This document shows positions 1 through 9,613 of a stretch of 27,567 bases of DNA, one piece after another. Origin of the DNA: Parachlorella kessleri (taxonomy: Eukaryota > Chlorophyta > Trebouxiophyceae > Chlorellales > Chlorellaceae); contig BBXU01001034.1 of NCBI GenBank assembly GCA_001598975.1, forward strand, positions 1-27,567, read 5' to 3'. Position numbers and translations under genes: made by a program. The first letter of the stretch is position 1. Each line of letters begins with the position of its first letter. The notes below the pieces were generated by a model, which worked only from the letters and a program-made list of their open reading frames with translations, searched no databases and had not been told where the DNA came from.

Positions 1-34
1 CACACACACACACACACATTCACTCTCTCTCTCT
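1..34. repeat. (CA)n followed by (CT)n microsatellite
   Basis: Nine CA dinucleotides open the window (1-18), and a short CT run follows at about 23-34. The tract lies next to the last visible exon of the oxidase gene, most likely in its next intron. Bases 35-183 hold no exon that I can support. Confidence 0.85.
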
Positions 35-183
35 TCGCTGACCGGGCTTGCAGTACCAGTCCCCCCCTCTCGTGACCTGGGACTCAGGCATGCGGTCTTC
101 TCACCCAGCAGATGCAACAGTCCGGCATGACACAAGTACATACACGGGGCTCCACCCCTGGTATCCCCTGCCAGCCGCCGCAC

Positions 184-2844
184 CTGCTTGCACTCGATGC
201 CCCTCATCTCGCGCACGCGCTGAACGCACACGACTGCTGAGGCGGAGGGCCACAGCTCCTTATAGATGCCGCTCCCTGCACAACCAACACACCAGTGAGA
301 TAACCAGCAAGCTAGCCTTCAGGACTGGAACTGTGGGTGGACCTTCGAGCCCCATGGACAATCGTCAAATGGTTGGCCTGGCTTAAGGGAACCCGTGCTG
401 GACGGTCGATGCAAGAGTAATCCGGACAAACACTGTGCTATTCAAGCACATGCAGGTTGCACCCCAAATAAGCAACGCCCCTTGACTTCTACAATCAGTT
501 CAGCCATGGACACTGCACAAGACAAGATGATGCAAAGGCATTGCAGCAGGCTTGAATGGACAGCAAAGAGCAGGCACACATAGTCAGCAAGCACTCACCT
601 GTGTTGCCAGCCACAATGGTCTGGACTCCGCCTGCCGAGGATGCATGCTGCTTAAGGATCTCGCTCAGCTCAGAGAGGCTCTCAGGGAAGTGCCACAGCT
701 TGCCACCGCCTTCCACCTGACCAACCACCAACCAAGCCAAGTCTCACTGAACATCACGGCACACTGGGCGCTGGGAGTCTATACCAGCCTGCAGCTTGTA
801 GCGCGGCCATGCTGGCGGGCCGTGTGTGCTGCAGGCTACTGTCAGCTCGCGACACACATGATTGATGTGTAGGCAGTCCGAGACCCCCATACGCTGAGTT
901 GGAGGCAGGCTTGATTGCCTGCGGATCGCTGTGTTCACAGCGCCAGTCAGGACAGTGCCAATAGCATGGGTGGCAGGTACTGCAAACAAAACGTGAGAGC
1001 GGGGCTGGACTGACAGGGCTAGATAAGTAAGTTCTTACAGGGGTCTTGCTGTCGTGGCTCGGAGTCGCAGCCGACGAGCCGTCGGCAGCTGGGGCTGCAT
1101 GGCCGTCCACAGGGGAAGCATCGAGGGGGGAGTGCAAGCCCAGGTCCTCAATGTCAACCCCAGGGGCAAAGCTCTGCACAGAGGCAGGGGCAGAGTGAGC
1201 AGCCAGCAACCGGCAGAAGGGCTGACTGAGGCGGTCAGCAGGCAGCCTTGATGAGGCCGGGAAGGATACTCCAAAACGGGACCAGCAAGGTCTGCGCTCT
1301 GGTGAATTGCTTGGCTGGTTGTAAGTGCCTAGCTCCACGCCGCCACACAGCCAATAGTTTTGTTACGCAGCTGGTCTGCGCACGACTGGGCTTGCCACAG
1401 GACAGATGGATTAGGCAGTATCGGAGCCAAAGACGCTTAGCCATCGCACCAAGGCAGCAAGGATGGGTGATGAAGCTGCACGCTGCAGTGTTCCTTCGCA
1501 ACTAAGGGCTGCCTCCAAGCCAGCTAATCAATCACCAGAGGACAAAGGGACCACAGCAAGCTGAAGGCAGTTTGATAAACCTCACCACCTCTCACCACCC
1601 CACCAACACAACAATCTGAAGCATGCTGTGCGCACGCCCAGGCTCTTCACCAGCCCTGATAGGCAGAGTTTTAAGGGTGACTTCCACAGCCGCTCGCCCA
1701 CCTTGACCACATCCAGCAGGGGGCGGTACCCGGTGCAGCGGCATAGGTTTCCATCCAGCCCATGCTCCACAGCTTGTAGCTCAGGGGTGGCGCCGCCATT
1801 CTCGCCACCGTTGCTGCGGCCTGCGCCTCCCGCACGTGCTTTCTCCTTGGCCGCGTGGCAGGCGACCACCATGCCGGGCGTGCAGTAGCCGCACTGGGAG
1901 GCGTGGAAGGCGCCCACACGCTCTGCACCAGGCGCACATTGCTGCAGCCCTGGAGACCTGCTAAGAGACTCAGTTGCCTGCCGAGCATGGCATACAGCGC
2001 TGCTTGGCTGCTGGCCTGCAGGTGCCCCCCCCGGGAGGCCCACAGCGGCAGAGCAACAGAAGTATATAGAGTTATCTATGGTGTGAACACAACACAGCCA
2101 GGCGGGCGGGTCTGCGCTTGACACTGGTGCTGGTTCACCACCAGCCCAGGGCCAGGAGGCGTGCCACACACCTTGCACGGCATGGAACCCGTCCTTGGAG
2201 TTCCCTAGGACGTGACTCGTGGAGACCTCGCAGCCAGCAAGGCTGGCCACGGGAGCCAGGCACGCATTCAGGCTCCTAGGAGCCTTTGGACCTGCAACCA
2301 ACATGAAGGGAAAGTTGCTGCGTGCGATGATTCGGTCCTAAACAAAGGTGGCACTGCCTTTGCACACGTGCCGTGCACTGCTTGCTGACATGAGGACCCT
2401 GTGCCAAGCTGGCAACATCCAGGCTGTGACCGGAGGGCGGCCGTGCAGGGGGCGCATGCACTGCAAGTAGCTGGTGCGATGTGCAGGCAAGTGCAGCAGG
2501 CAGCCTTACCTGTGGGGTAGCTGGAAGTCACAAGCACCGTACAGGCCCCGCAGGCCCCAATACCACACCCGATCTTGCAGCTCTGCACCGGTGACAGTTA
2601 CTTTGTGTAGTCAGTCATCCAGGGGAGTGGGCGAGGGACTGGGATTGAAGCATCTCTGCACGCTAGACTGGCCAGCAGCCTGCTGAGCCTAGCAGCAGCG
2701 CTCCTTGCAACCAAGGTGCAGCAGTGTGGTCGGCACGGCACCCGCAACAGTGAGGCTAACCTTGTCCCCGTTCCGTCGTAAGAACTCAGCCAGGCTCTCC
2801 CCAGGGTCATCGAAGCCCACATCCCTGCCGTTCACTCTGATCAT
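184..2844 (-). CDS. Aldehyde oxidase/xanthine dehydrogenase-family enzyme, N-terminal part (truncated at left edge)
   Basis: Molybdo-flavoenzyme that oxidises aldehydes or purines through two [2Fe-2S] clusters, FAD and molybdenum cofactor. Exons on the minus strand: 2844-2761, 2582-2510, 2291-2172, 1922-1702, 1173-1039, 716-599, 275-184; all phases agree and give 281 residues. The first cluster motif GCGIGACGACTVLV lies at about residues 33-46 (Cys34, 39, 42) with the fourth ligand Cys63. The second cluster has QCGYCTPG (Cys103, 106) and GNLCRCTGYRP (Cys153, 155). The FAD-domain segment VAGNTGSGIYK spans 246-256. The linker KSFAPGVDIEDLGL and the segment LGNSKDGFHAVQERV resemble plant aldehyde oxidases more than xanthine dehydrogenase, so I favour aldehyde oxidase by inference. 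The ATG at 2844 has an in-frame TGA 9 bases upstream. The rest of the FAD domain and the molybdenum domain lie beyond the left edge. The exon 7 donor at 184 is the least certain boundary. Confidence 0.9.
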
Positions 2845-3633
2845 AGCCGCTGTTCAGGTCGCTAATATGATCTGGCCACCCGGCTTGCCGCGCTAGCTTG
2901 CAAAGTTTGCGTCAGTGCACCTCGTTAACCTAACACTGCTAGTGACTGAGTCCTGATTAGGACCCAGGGGTGCAAGGCCCAGGGGTTGGTACTACAGTAG
3001 TCGGGCGAGGAAATACACTGCGCTACGCGTAGCGTTAGCGTAGTATGACGGAGCAGGGCCTAAGTGCTGAGAATGTCAGCAATACGCTGCGCCTCGCCAA
3101 AACCACTGAGTATTCCTCCGTTACCCTCCAACCAGCCCAAATGATGCAGAGATTATTTTTTGGTTACCCTACGTCCGAGGTGTCGTTATCTCCCGGGGGA
3201 CAGGAGATTCGCTTGGTATCTGATGGTACTGAAGGAATGCATGAGAAGGCTGCAGTACCAGGCTAAAGCTCGTGTAACAGCTTATTAACTCCTTGTACGA
3301 GTTACTGTGCTGCATTGGAACCCGCCTTCTAAATAACATATGGTGCAACCAAGGGGATAGCGCAGCCCTGTACGGGCCTTTAGCCAAACAGACAGCCGTG
3401 TCCTGCGTGATGTTGCCTATGCATATACCTCGTTTGTATATGTTAAAGCAATATCAATTGTCTTTAAAGATATACACAAGGTTAGACAGCAACCCCACCC
3501 CCACCCCCACCCCCCCTCAAGTGGAAGCTGCACCCACGCTGGGCCGAAGCCCCTTGGCATCGAAGACGATGTTGCCATCGACAGCCCATACGAGTTTCAA
3601 AACTGGGAGGCTCTTTCACTCTATTTCTTGGCT
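2845..3633. promoter_or_regulatory. Divergent intergenic region between the oxidase and NmrA-like genes
   Basis: This 789-bp region separates two genes transcribed away from each other, so it should hold both promoters and both 5' UTRs. Visible landmarks are a perfect 14-bp palindrome, CGCTACGCGTAGCG, at 3021-3034 and a C-rich run of repeated CCCCA at about 3493-3518. I see no convincing coding segment and no clear TATA box. Assignment as a shared promoter is inference from gene orientation. Confidence 0.5.
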
Positions 3634-6537
3634 ATGGCTATCTACAGCAGCTGGAAACTGTTCTCTTCACAGCCAGCTCAACGCCAGCGAGCATGGCGGC
3701 GGTCATGCTGTGCTTTTAAGACGGCCGAGACATCAACACGTTCCCCAGTTGAGGCACCCCAGCTGGACTTGCCCAAACGAATGGGCCAAGTTCTGGTCGT
3801 GGGTGCCACTGGCAGAACTGGCAGGTCAGTGCTCAGTCAGCAGCCATCTTGAACCACCTTTATCAAAGCCAAAGAGACTGTTGTCGTTGAAGGATATGCT
3901 TTCAAGTACTCGTTGGCACGTCTCGACTTCTCTAGAGCCGTCCAACTCTAATGCGTGCTACATTGACACACAACCATCTGCAGAGCCGCCATCCAAGGGA
4001 TGGTCGAGTCGGGTCTGCCAGCTCAGCGAATCCAAGTGCTAGCCGTGGAGCCAGGCAGCCCAGCAGCGCAGCAGCTGAAGCAGCAGGGGCACAAATTGAT
4101 CGAAGGCGACCTCGACAACCCAGAAAGCTTGCCTGCTGTGCTACGGGGAGTGGGGGCGGTGTACATCCACGCCCTAGCAAACGATGCCGGTGAGAGCTTC
4201 GTTGGCATTTTTCCTTGGCCCCCTGCAAAAGTCAGAAGGACTATGGGGTGGCCCCAACAGTCTTTGTGAAGTGTCTGCCCTCTAGCAAGACAAGCAGGGT
4301 GTTGGGTCCCTGCTATGACTGACCCCCCTGACCCCCTTGCTTGTGGTACCCACCCTTGCATCGCAAGATATGCCGATGAAACCTCGATTCCCAGCAACGT
4401 TGGTGTGTACTGCCTCTGCAGCTGCCGCTGACCCAGCAGAAGTGTCACGGGCCCGGGCGCTGAGGATTGCAATGCACCGTGCGGGGGTACGCCATGTGGT
4501 GTACAACAGCTCCGCCGGGAGGGGGTGCCGTGTGAAGGTCTCCCAGGTGAGGGCTGGTCTGGCGCCTGCGACAAACAAAGGGGTTTTCGTCCAGAGTCAG
4601 AGACTTAAAGTCAGCTGCAGTACTTCGATGACAACGGCGATGCCCCAGGGCTGTGCTGGGGCTGGCAGCAAGGGCTTTGCCACCCCCGCTCGTGTCCGTT
4701 AATGGTTGGTTGTATAGGGGTGGTTGCAAGCACCAGTCCTGCCCCCCCTGTGCAACACGGAAGCGGGCGGGGACCAGGGAAGACATGAACTTGATCTCGG
4801 AGGTTGCTGCAGCTTGTCGGTTATTGAGCGAAGCAGGCGCATTGCGTGAGCCGAGTGCACACTCCCAATTAAGAAGGGACTGGTGGTCCTGCAGATGGAG
4901 CAGAAGCATGCGGTGGAAGACATGCTGGCGGGGGCGCTGCCGCTGACCTCCCTGCAAGCCACGCTCTTCATGGAGGAGTTTTGGCGGCCCAGCACGCGGG
5001 AAGCAAGTAAGTCTGAACTTACTTACAGGGTTACTTACTAGGTTACTTAGAGAGGTCTACTTGAGAGGTCACTTAGAGAGGTTACTTAGAGAGGCCTACT
5101 TAGAGAGGTCAGGGCGGGTGGCAACAAGGCGGCAGGTGGGGTAGCCGCGGACCGCTGTGGGGGGAGGGCTGCCCGGGATAGCTGCCTAGGTACTCGGCAG
5201 GGTATGCTGCGGTGCAGCTCAAACAGGAAGCAGTGGTGGCAATGGCAACTGGGGTTGCAAGGTCGAGCGTGTTTCAGCCAGCTCCAAGGGGCTCCAGCTG
5301 GTGTGCATGCGCTTGGGCTGCGGCTGGAAGGGTCAGCTAAGCTTGGCGTCATTGGCTGGACCAACTGGGGCATTGAAGCTTCCAAGGAGCGGACTGCGGT
5401 GTGCGAGCACTCGATCAGGACTGCCTTAGACAGACTGCACTGCTGAATCGTCGTAAAGTATGGACAGCTGCCGCCAGCGGACCTACTTACAAGAAGTGAC
5501 TGCTGGGTGCTGGGTGCAGTTTTGAGAGGCACGCTCGAGCTGGCCGTGCCCCCCGACCGCCCCATCCAGCTGGTCTCTGTGAAAGATCTTGGCAAGTTGG
5601 CAGTCAGGGCCCTGGCCAGGCCCAGCCAGTTCGCAGGTGGGTCCCCGCCTGGTCCTCAAGTTGCTTAAGGCACTCGCATTGCTGTGCTGGCAAGCTGCCA
5701 TAGTGGGGTAGCCCTGTGCTTGAGGCTGGCAACAGGTGTGGATGCTGAGCGCCCGAATGGGAATGGCTGGTTGCCTTGCCACCGCTTCTCTGGTCATGGA
5801 ACAGGCCAGCTGGCTATCTAATTCACGGGAGGGGCCCAGCGCGCTGCGCTCCAGACCCCGTTGGGGAGGCAGCTGACGCTACCGACCTCACATCCCGGCG
5901 ATATCGTCTGGGGCGAGCGCCAAGCAAGCTCTCTGGAGCAGCCTAGCAGCCCGCATGGCGGCTTCGCTCTTACGCCTCCCGGTGCGAGACATGTGCGTGC
6001 AGGGCAGTTCATACCCCTGGCAGGCGACGAGCTGACCCCGCGACAGCTCTCCGAGGCATTCAGCGCTGCTCAGGGCAGCCAGGTGTCCTTTCATGAGCTC
6101 CCGCCCTGGCCCTTGCTGCTGTTCTGCCGCGACGCCTACAACTACACACGCTTCTTGCGGGAGAAGGTGAGGGGGGGGCAGCGAGGAAGCTACACGAAGG
6201 GGAACATCAGCGGTTTTTCAAGCTGTGGCGGTTGTGAGGGGGCTCTGCAAGCGGGAGCAGCGGTTGCGAGATGTGGTGGCAGATCCTGCAATTTGGTTGG
6301 GCTATTTCGTGCGCGGCAGCGCTTCTGGGGTTTGTAGGGAGTGGCATTATGGCCAGATCAGATGGCTGCAGTTGTGCCTGACAGGATGGCAGCAGCGTTG
6401 TTGAAACGGAACTGCCGGGGCTGGTCTCTGTGCAGGGGTATGAAGCTGACATAGAGTGGTGCCGACGGCGATTTGGCTTAATGGATTTTCGGACCTTCCT
6501 TGAGGACACAAGATGGGGGAAGCCTCCGTCGGCCTGA
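3634..6537 (+). CDS. NmrA-like NAD(P)-binding Rossmann-fold protein, probably plastid-targeted
   Basis: Atypical short-chain dehydrogenase/reductase of the NmrA group, which binds NAD(P) and acts as redox sensor or reductase; the substrate is not predictable. Exons: 3634-3824, 3984-4189, 4422-4546, 4895-5006, 5520-5636, 6003-6166, 6436-6537. They total 1017 bp and encode 338 residues. The nucleotide-binding motif VLVVGATGRTGR is at residues 53-64. After it come VLAVEPGSPAAQQLKQQG and GDLDNPESLPAVLRGV, typical of the second strand and acidic loop, then HVVYNSSAGRG where classical SDRs have their catalytic region. No YxxxK pair is evident there, so catalysis is doubtful. The C-terminal half (MEEFWRPS, VKDLGKLAVRAL, LAGDELTPRQLSEAF) fits the NmrA substrate domain. 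Residues 1-49 are rich in Ser, Arg and Ala with few acidic residues, like a transit peptide. The alternative start is Met50 at 3781. The gene is head to head with the oxidase. Confidence 0.87.
5017..5112 (+). repeat. Degenerate short tandem repeats inside an NmrA-like gene intron
   Basis: A unit close to TTACTTAGAGAGGT recurs about six times with variants, directly after the exon 4 donor (GTAAGT at 5007). The first copies (ACTTACTTAC) are complementary to the donor AAGTAAGT and could pair with it in the transcript. Confidence 0.75.
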
Positions 6538-7589
6538 ATGGAGCTCGTCCCGGCCGGGAGCGACATGCTTTGATATAACAGTTGCTGGACTTGCCAGCTA
6601 TTGTTGGAGAGAAGAGGAGATCGAGAGCTGCACGCTGCAGAACACACTTATTTACACCTGGTTAAGTGTACTCGGTTGTGTGTACTGACATTTTGATATC
6701 AATGATTGCCTTACGAATCTGTCATGGTCGGGCCCTGATTGCCCTTAGGAATTGGTACGTGGAATCATTACTTGTGGTTTTTGGGCATAGTACATCCTGT
6801 TTTTTTGGCCCCACTTGGGGGACTCACGGCAGCATGCTTAGGTGGCGTTATGCTGTTAGGCTAGACTAGACTAGACTAGGCCAGACTAGATTAGACTAGG
6901 TCCTGAGTGGGCCCCTGATGGGGTCACTGCAACGTATCTGGCAGAATTTTGTTGGACATCAAGCTTGCTTGGTGTGTCCTGCCATATGCTGCGTGCACAG
7001 CCTACACATCAAGCTTGCTGTATCTGATCTGAAGGGCCAGCAGGTCCACCTTGCAACATCAGTGGTAATATGAAGCTGATGTGAACGTGGCAGCTGGCCG
7101 TCAGCATTTCCTGGGAGAGCCAGGCTTGGGCACCAACGCCCAGGTGCAGTTTTGCCTAGTTAGCAAGCTCAGATCAGGTGGCACACCTCACACTACATCC
7201 CTTGCAAGCAAGAAAGGCAACTCTTTTGGACATCAGCCCAGGTTACTCCCCATTCGCACTCCCTGCCACCCATGCTAATAACTCTTTTGGACATCTGTGG
7301 CACAGGAGGGAGAGCATCGCGAAAGCCTTCACGACGGGTGGGTGAAGGTCGGTACTGCTGTTGAGCTGACGTGGAGGCTGATCTGGAGAGTTTCAAGAAA
7401 AATCCCTTCTTTTAAACAAGGGATCACCAGCCCTGCCTCACAAGACTGTCTGAACTAGCCGTAAACTGCGAGAGCACCGAGTCGGATGACCATGCCACTA
7501 GACCGTCATTGACCGGTCTACAACGGGACTGATCAGGCAGGCATGACTTGGCGTCAGGATGACCAAGTCGATAGGCAACGCTATGAACG
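6538..7589. other. Intergenic region with 3' UTR and small repeats
   Basis: About 1 kb between the NmrA-like stop codon and the J-domain gene. I see no coding exon. It holds an AGACT/CTAGA pentamer tract at 6859-6899. The 14-mer ACATCAAGCTTGCT occurs near 6956 and again near 7006. The 16-mer AACTCTTTTGGACATC occurs at 7219-7234 and 7280-7295. A short inverted repeat, TAGACCG...CGGTCTA, lies near 7499-7520. Confidence 0.5.
6859..6899 (+). repeat. CTAGA/AGACT pentanucleotide tract
   Basis: Repeated TAGAC units form an interrupted tract. The core ACTAGATTAGACTAG also appears, reverse-complemented, at about 26109-26125 in an EZH intron, which suggests a dispersed short repeat. Confidence 0.75.
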
Positions 7590-8515
7590 ATGCAGCAGCG
7601 CTCCCAACGAGAACCCTGCAGCCAAGGCGTGCCCCGACTCTGGTCAGAAAGGCAAGCTGCTCCCTCCCAGCTCTCTGCGTTTAAAAGTCCCTCCCTACGG
7701 TGCTGCTCAATCATAGGTGCCATGCTGAGAGGCTGTTCTGACGTCTCACCGCCCCTTCCTTAGTGGCGCCAACTGGGTCTGCCTTGTTCGCAGGGGCCAG
7801 CAATGAGTCGCTTTACAGTATGCTGGGAGCCTCACCAGATGCTAGCGCCTCCCAGCTGCGCAAAGCGTGGCTACAGCTGCTGGTCACAGCACACCCTGAC
7901 AAGGGCGGCTGCCCCGACCGGTTCATGGCCTTGCAGCGGGCCTACGCAGTGCTCTCAGATGCCGCGCAGCGGGCAGCATATGATGACAAGCTCAGCCGCG
8001 AAGGTGGTAGCAGCTGTGCGGCTCTGGAGGCAGCATACGGGGCGTATGGTGGTGGTGGCAACAGCAGAGGCAGGGTTGTGCGGTCCAGTCGGGGTGTCAC
8101 AGTAGTGGTGCATGGGCAGATGGGGCCTGATGGCACCGCACCAAGGCCTAGGAGCCGCACCACTCCAACGGCAGCAGCGGTCAGTGGTGATGAAGAGATA
8201 TCGAAGCTCACAGCCATGCTGGAAGCTTTACAGCAGCACACGCAGCAGGGACAGCAGCCAAGCAATAGCAGCGGCATTGCAGCATCCCAGGAGCTTGCAG
8301 AACTTTACCTACGGAGAGCTGAGGCACTGTGGCAGGCGCGTAGGCTGCACCATGCCGCCTTCGATGCCCAGGAGGCGTTGCAGCTGCGGCCAGGCTGGGA
8401 GCCAGCCCAGCAGCTGCTGGCACAGTTGGAGGCAACGGCACGCGCTGCGGCTGATGTGGAAGCGCCAGCAGGGAGCGGTTTGGAGGACTCCAGCTCGGAA
8501 GAGGGGGAGTGGTAG
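7590..8515 (+). CDS. J-domain (DnaJ-like) co-chaperone with C-terminal TPR-like motif
   Basis: An Hsp40-type protein that would recruit and stimulate an Hsp70. Exon 1 is 7590-7716 and exon 2 is 7794-8515; phase 1 joins phase 1, giving 282 residues. The J domain spans about residues 46-107: SLYSMLGASPDASASQLRKA, then the invariant HPD at 76-78 (AHPDKGG), then ALQRAYAVLSDAAQRAAYD. A Gly-rich stretch follows, then a Gln-rich coiled segment (about 177-200). One TPR-like helix pair lies at about 210-257 (LYLRRAEALWQARRLHHAAF, DAQEALQLRPGWEPAQQLL). The tail is acidic (EDSSSEEGEW). Exon 1 encodes a Ser/Arg/Gln-rich leader ending CCSII, possibly organellar targeting. It has a TGA two codons upstream of the ATG, but exon 1 is inferred from splice phase and composition only. 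Exon 2 is firm. Confidence 0.82.
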
Positions 8516-8576
8516 CAACCGTGAGTTTGCTGGCTGCTGAAGGCGACACAACTGGACGTTATTCCAGGGCGAGATG

Positions 8577-8581
8577 TGTAA
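8577..8581 (+). other. Candidate TGTAA polyadenylation signal
   Basis: TGTAA is the usual poly(A) signal of volvocine green algae. This copy sits about 60 bases after the J-domain gene stop codon, a plausible 3' UTR length. Position is the only support. Confidence 0.35.
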
Positions 8582-8910
8582 GTGAAGTTTGCGGGGGCAA
8601 GGGTTGGGCAACCGCCACCGCTCTAAGCTCACATCTTATGCAAATGGTTGTGAACATGCGCCCAGGGCATTTTGGCAAGCTCGCCCGCCCCACTGGCCGT
8701 TTACTTAGTGGTGCCCTGTGCCCGTGATGTACTTTTAAGTGTTGTGAGGATTGGAAGCACTTTGCACTGGAGTAAGTTTGCTATTTTCACCTGGGCTCTA
8801 AGAATGCACCCTTTTCACACAAGCTACGATTATGGTCACTGCCGTGATTACTGGTGCTAGTGTGGCAATGCCTGTGGCCTCTTCCTTGGTGCGATTTAGC
8901 CAGCTCTGAG

Positions 8911-9456
8911 TCAGACAAGGAGGTTCCTTTCTGGCAAAGTCTCAGGCATACTAGGGGTTATCCCCAGCTTCCAACTTAAGTCCAGCAGAGGCAGTAGCTG
9001 GGCGACTAGGAGTAGCGCCGCAGTTGCAACACAAGCTGCCATAGCCATAACATGAGGGCTACCGGGCCTTTTGATGGCTAGCCCACCAGCGGTAAGTGGT
9101 GCATGTAATAAAGCCGTCAGGGGTCCCTGCCAGGTGTGAGAACTAGCAGTGCTATCACGACCCAAGCTCGTGCCAATTGCCAATGAAACAAACACGGTGT
9201 GATAGGGATCCAGCGCTTCAGCTTGCAGCAAACGGTGATGACTGCCTACCTAGCAGCCGCCTGGTTGAGATTTCACTTTCAGGTGTGACATGATTTGTTA
9301 CTGACCGGTAACTTACCCTCGAAGGGTGGCGGAAAGCCGCAGGACTGTGCATGGGAGGGCACCAAGTAAGTAAACACCCTTGTGGTTCGCTTGCCTGTTG
9401 CCGTTGATAATTTACAGTGGCGCCCGGCCGCCAATCCTGGCGGCTGCGCGCAACAT
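8911..9456 (-). CDS. Doubtful small gene, possible membrane protein
   Basis: The region between two plus-strand genes holds an open minus-strand frame (9231-8911). Its product has a hydrophobic segment MAMAACVATAALLLVAQLLP and a second short one (TVFVSLAIGTSLG). Further upstream on the same strand, an ATG at 9456 opens MLRAAARIGGRAP, which looks like a mitochondrial presequence. It is followed by the possible donor GTAAAT at 9415, an acceptor before 9344 and a strong donor GTAAGT at 9316. I could not join these pieces in one consistent phase, so the model is incomplete. I do not recognise the family. It may be chance open frame. Confidence 0.25.
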
Positions 9457-9613
9457 CTTTGCTGCACGCGCACAACACAGTCATAGCTTCCTGGCGAGGG
9501 CGTGGTGACTTCGACTAGTTCCAGGCCATCATATTAGAGTTCTCACAGTGGCTTAAGAGCCTTGACCAAAGTCTCTTTCACACTCGATTGTCGAAAACAC
9601 CTACCTGCGCAGC

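Noticed and set aside
184..2844. Call of bacterial xanthine dehydrogenase small subunit
   Set aside because: The Fe-S and FAD segments are one spliced eukaryotic gene, and the linker KSFAPGVDIEDLGL fits plant-type aldehyde oxidase better. Xanthine dehydrogenase cannot be fully excluded without the C-terminal domain.
3293..4042. Open frame of 249 codons on the plus strand
   Set aside because: It crosses the promoter region, exon 1 and intron 1 of the NmrA-like gene out of frame and shows no family motif.
6956..7295. Pairs of short direct repeats considered as transposon ends or target-site duplications
   Set aside because: No terminal inverted repeats or transposase remnants lie between them.
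7499..7520. Inverted repeat considered as tRNA arm or terminator hairpin
   Set aside because: A 7-bp stem without cloverleaf context or T-run; most likely chance.
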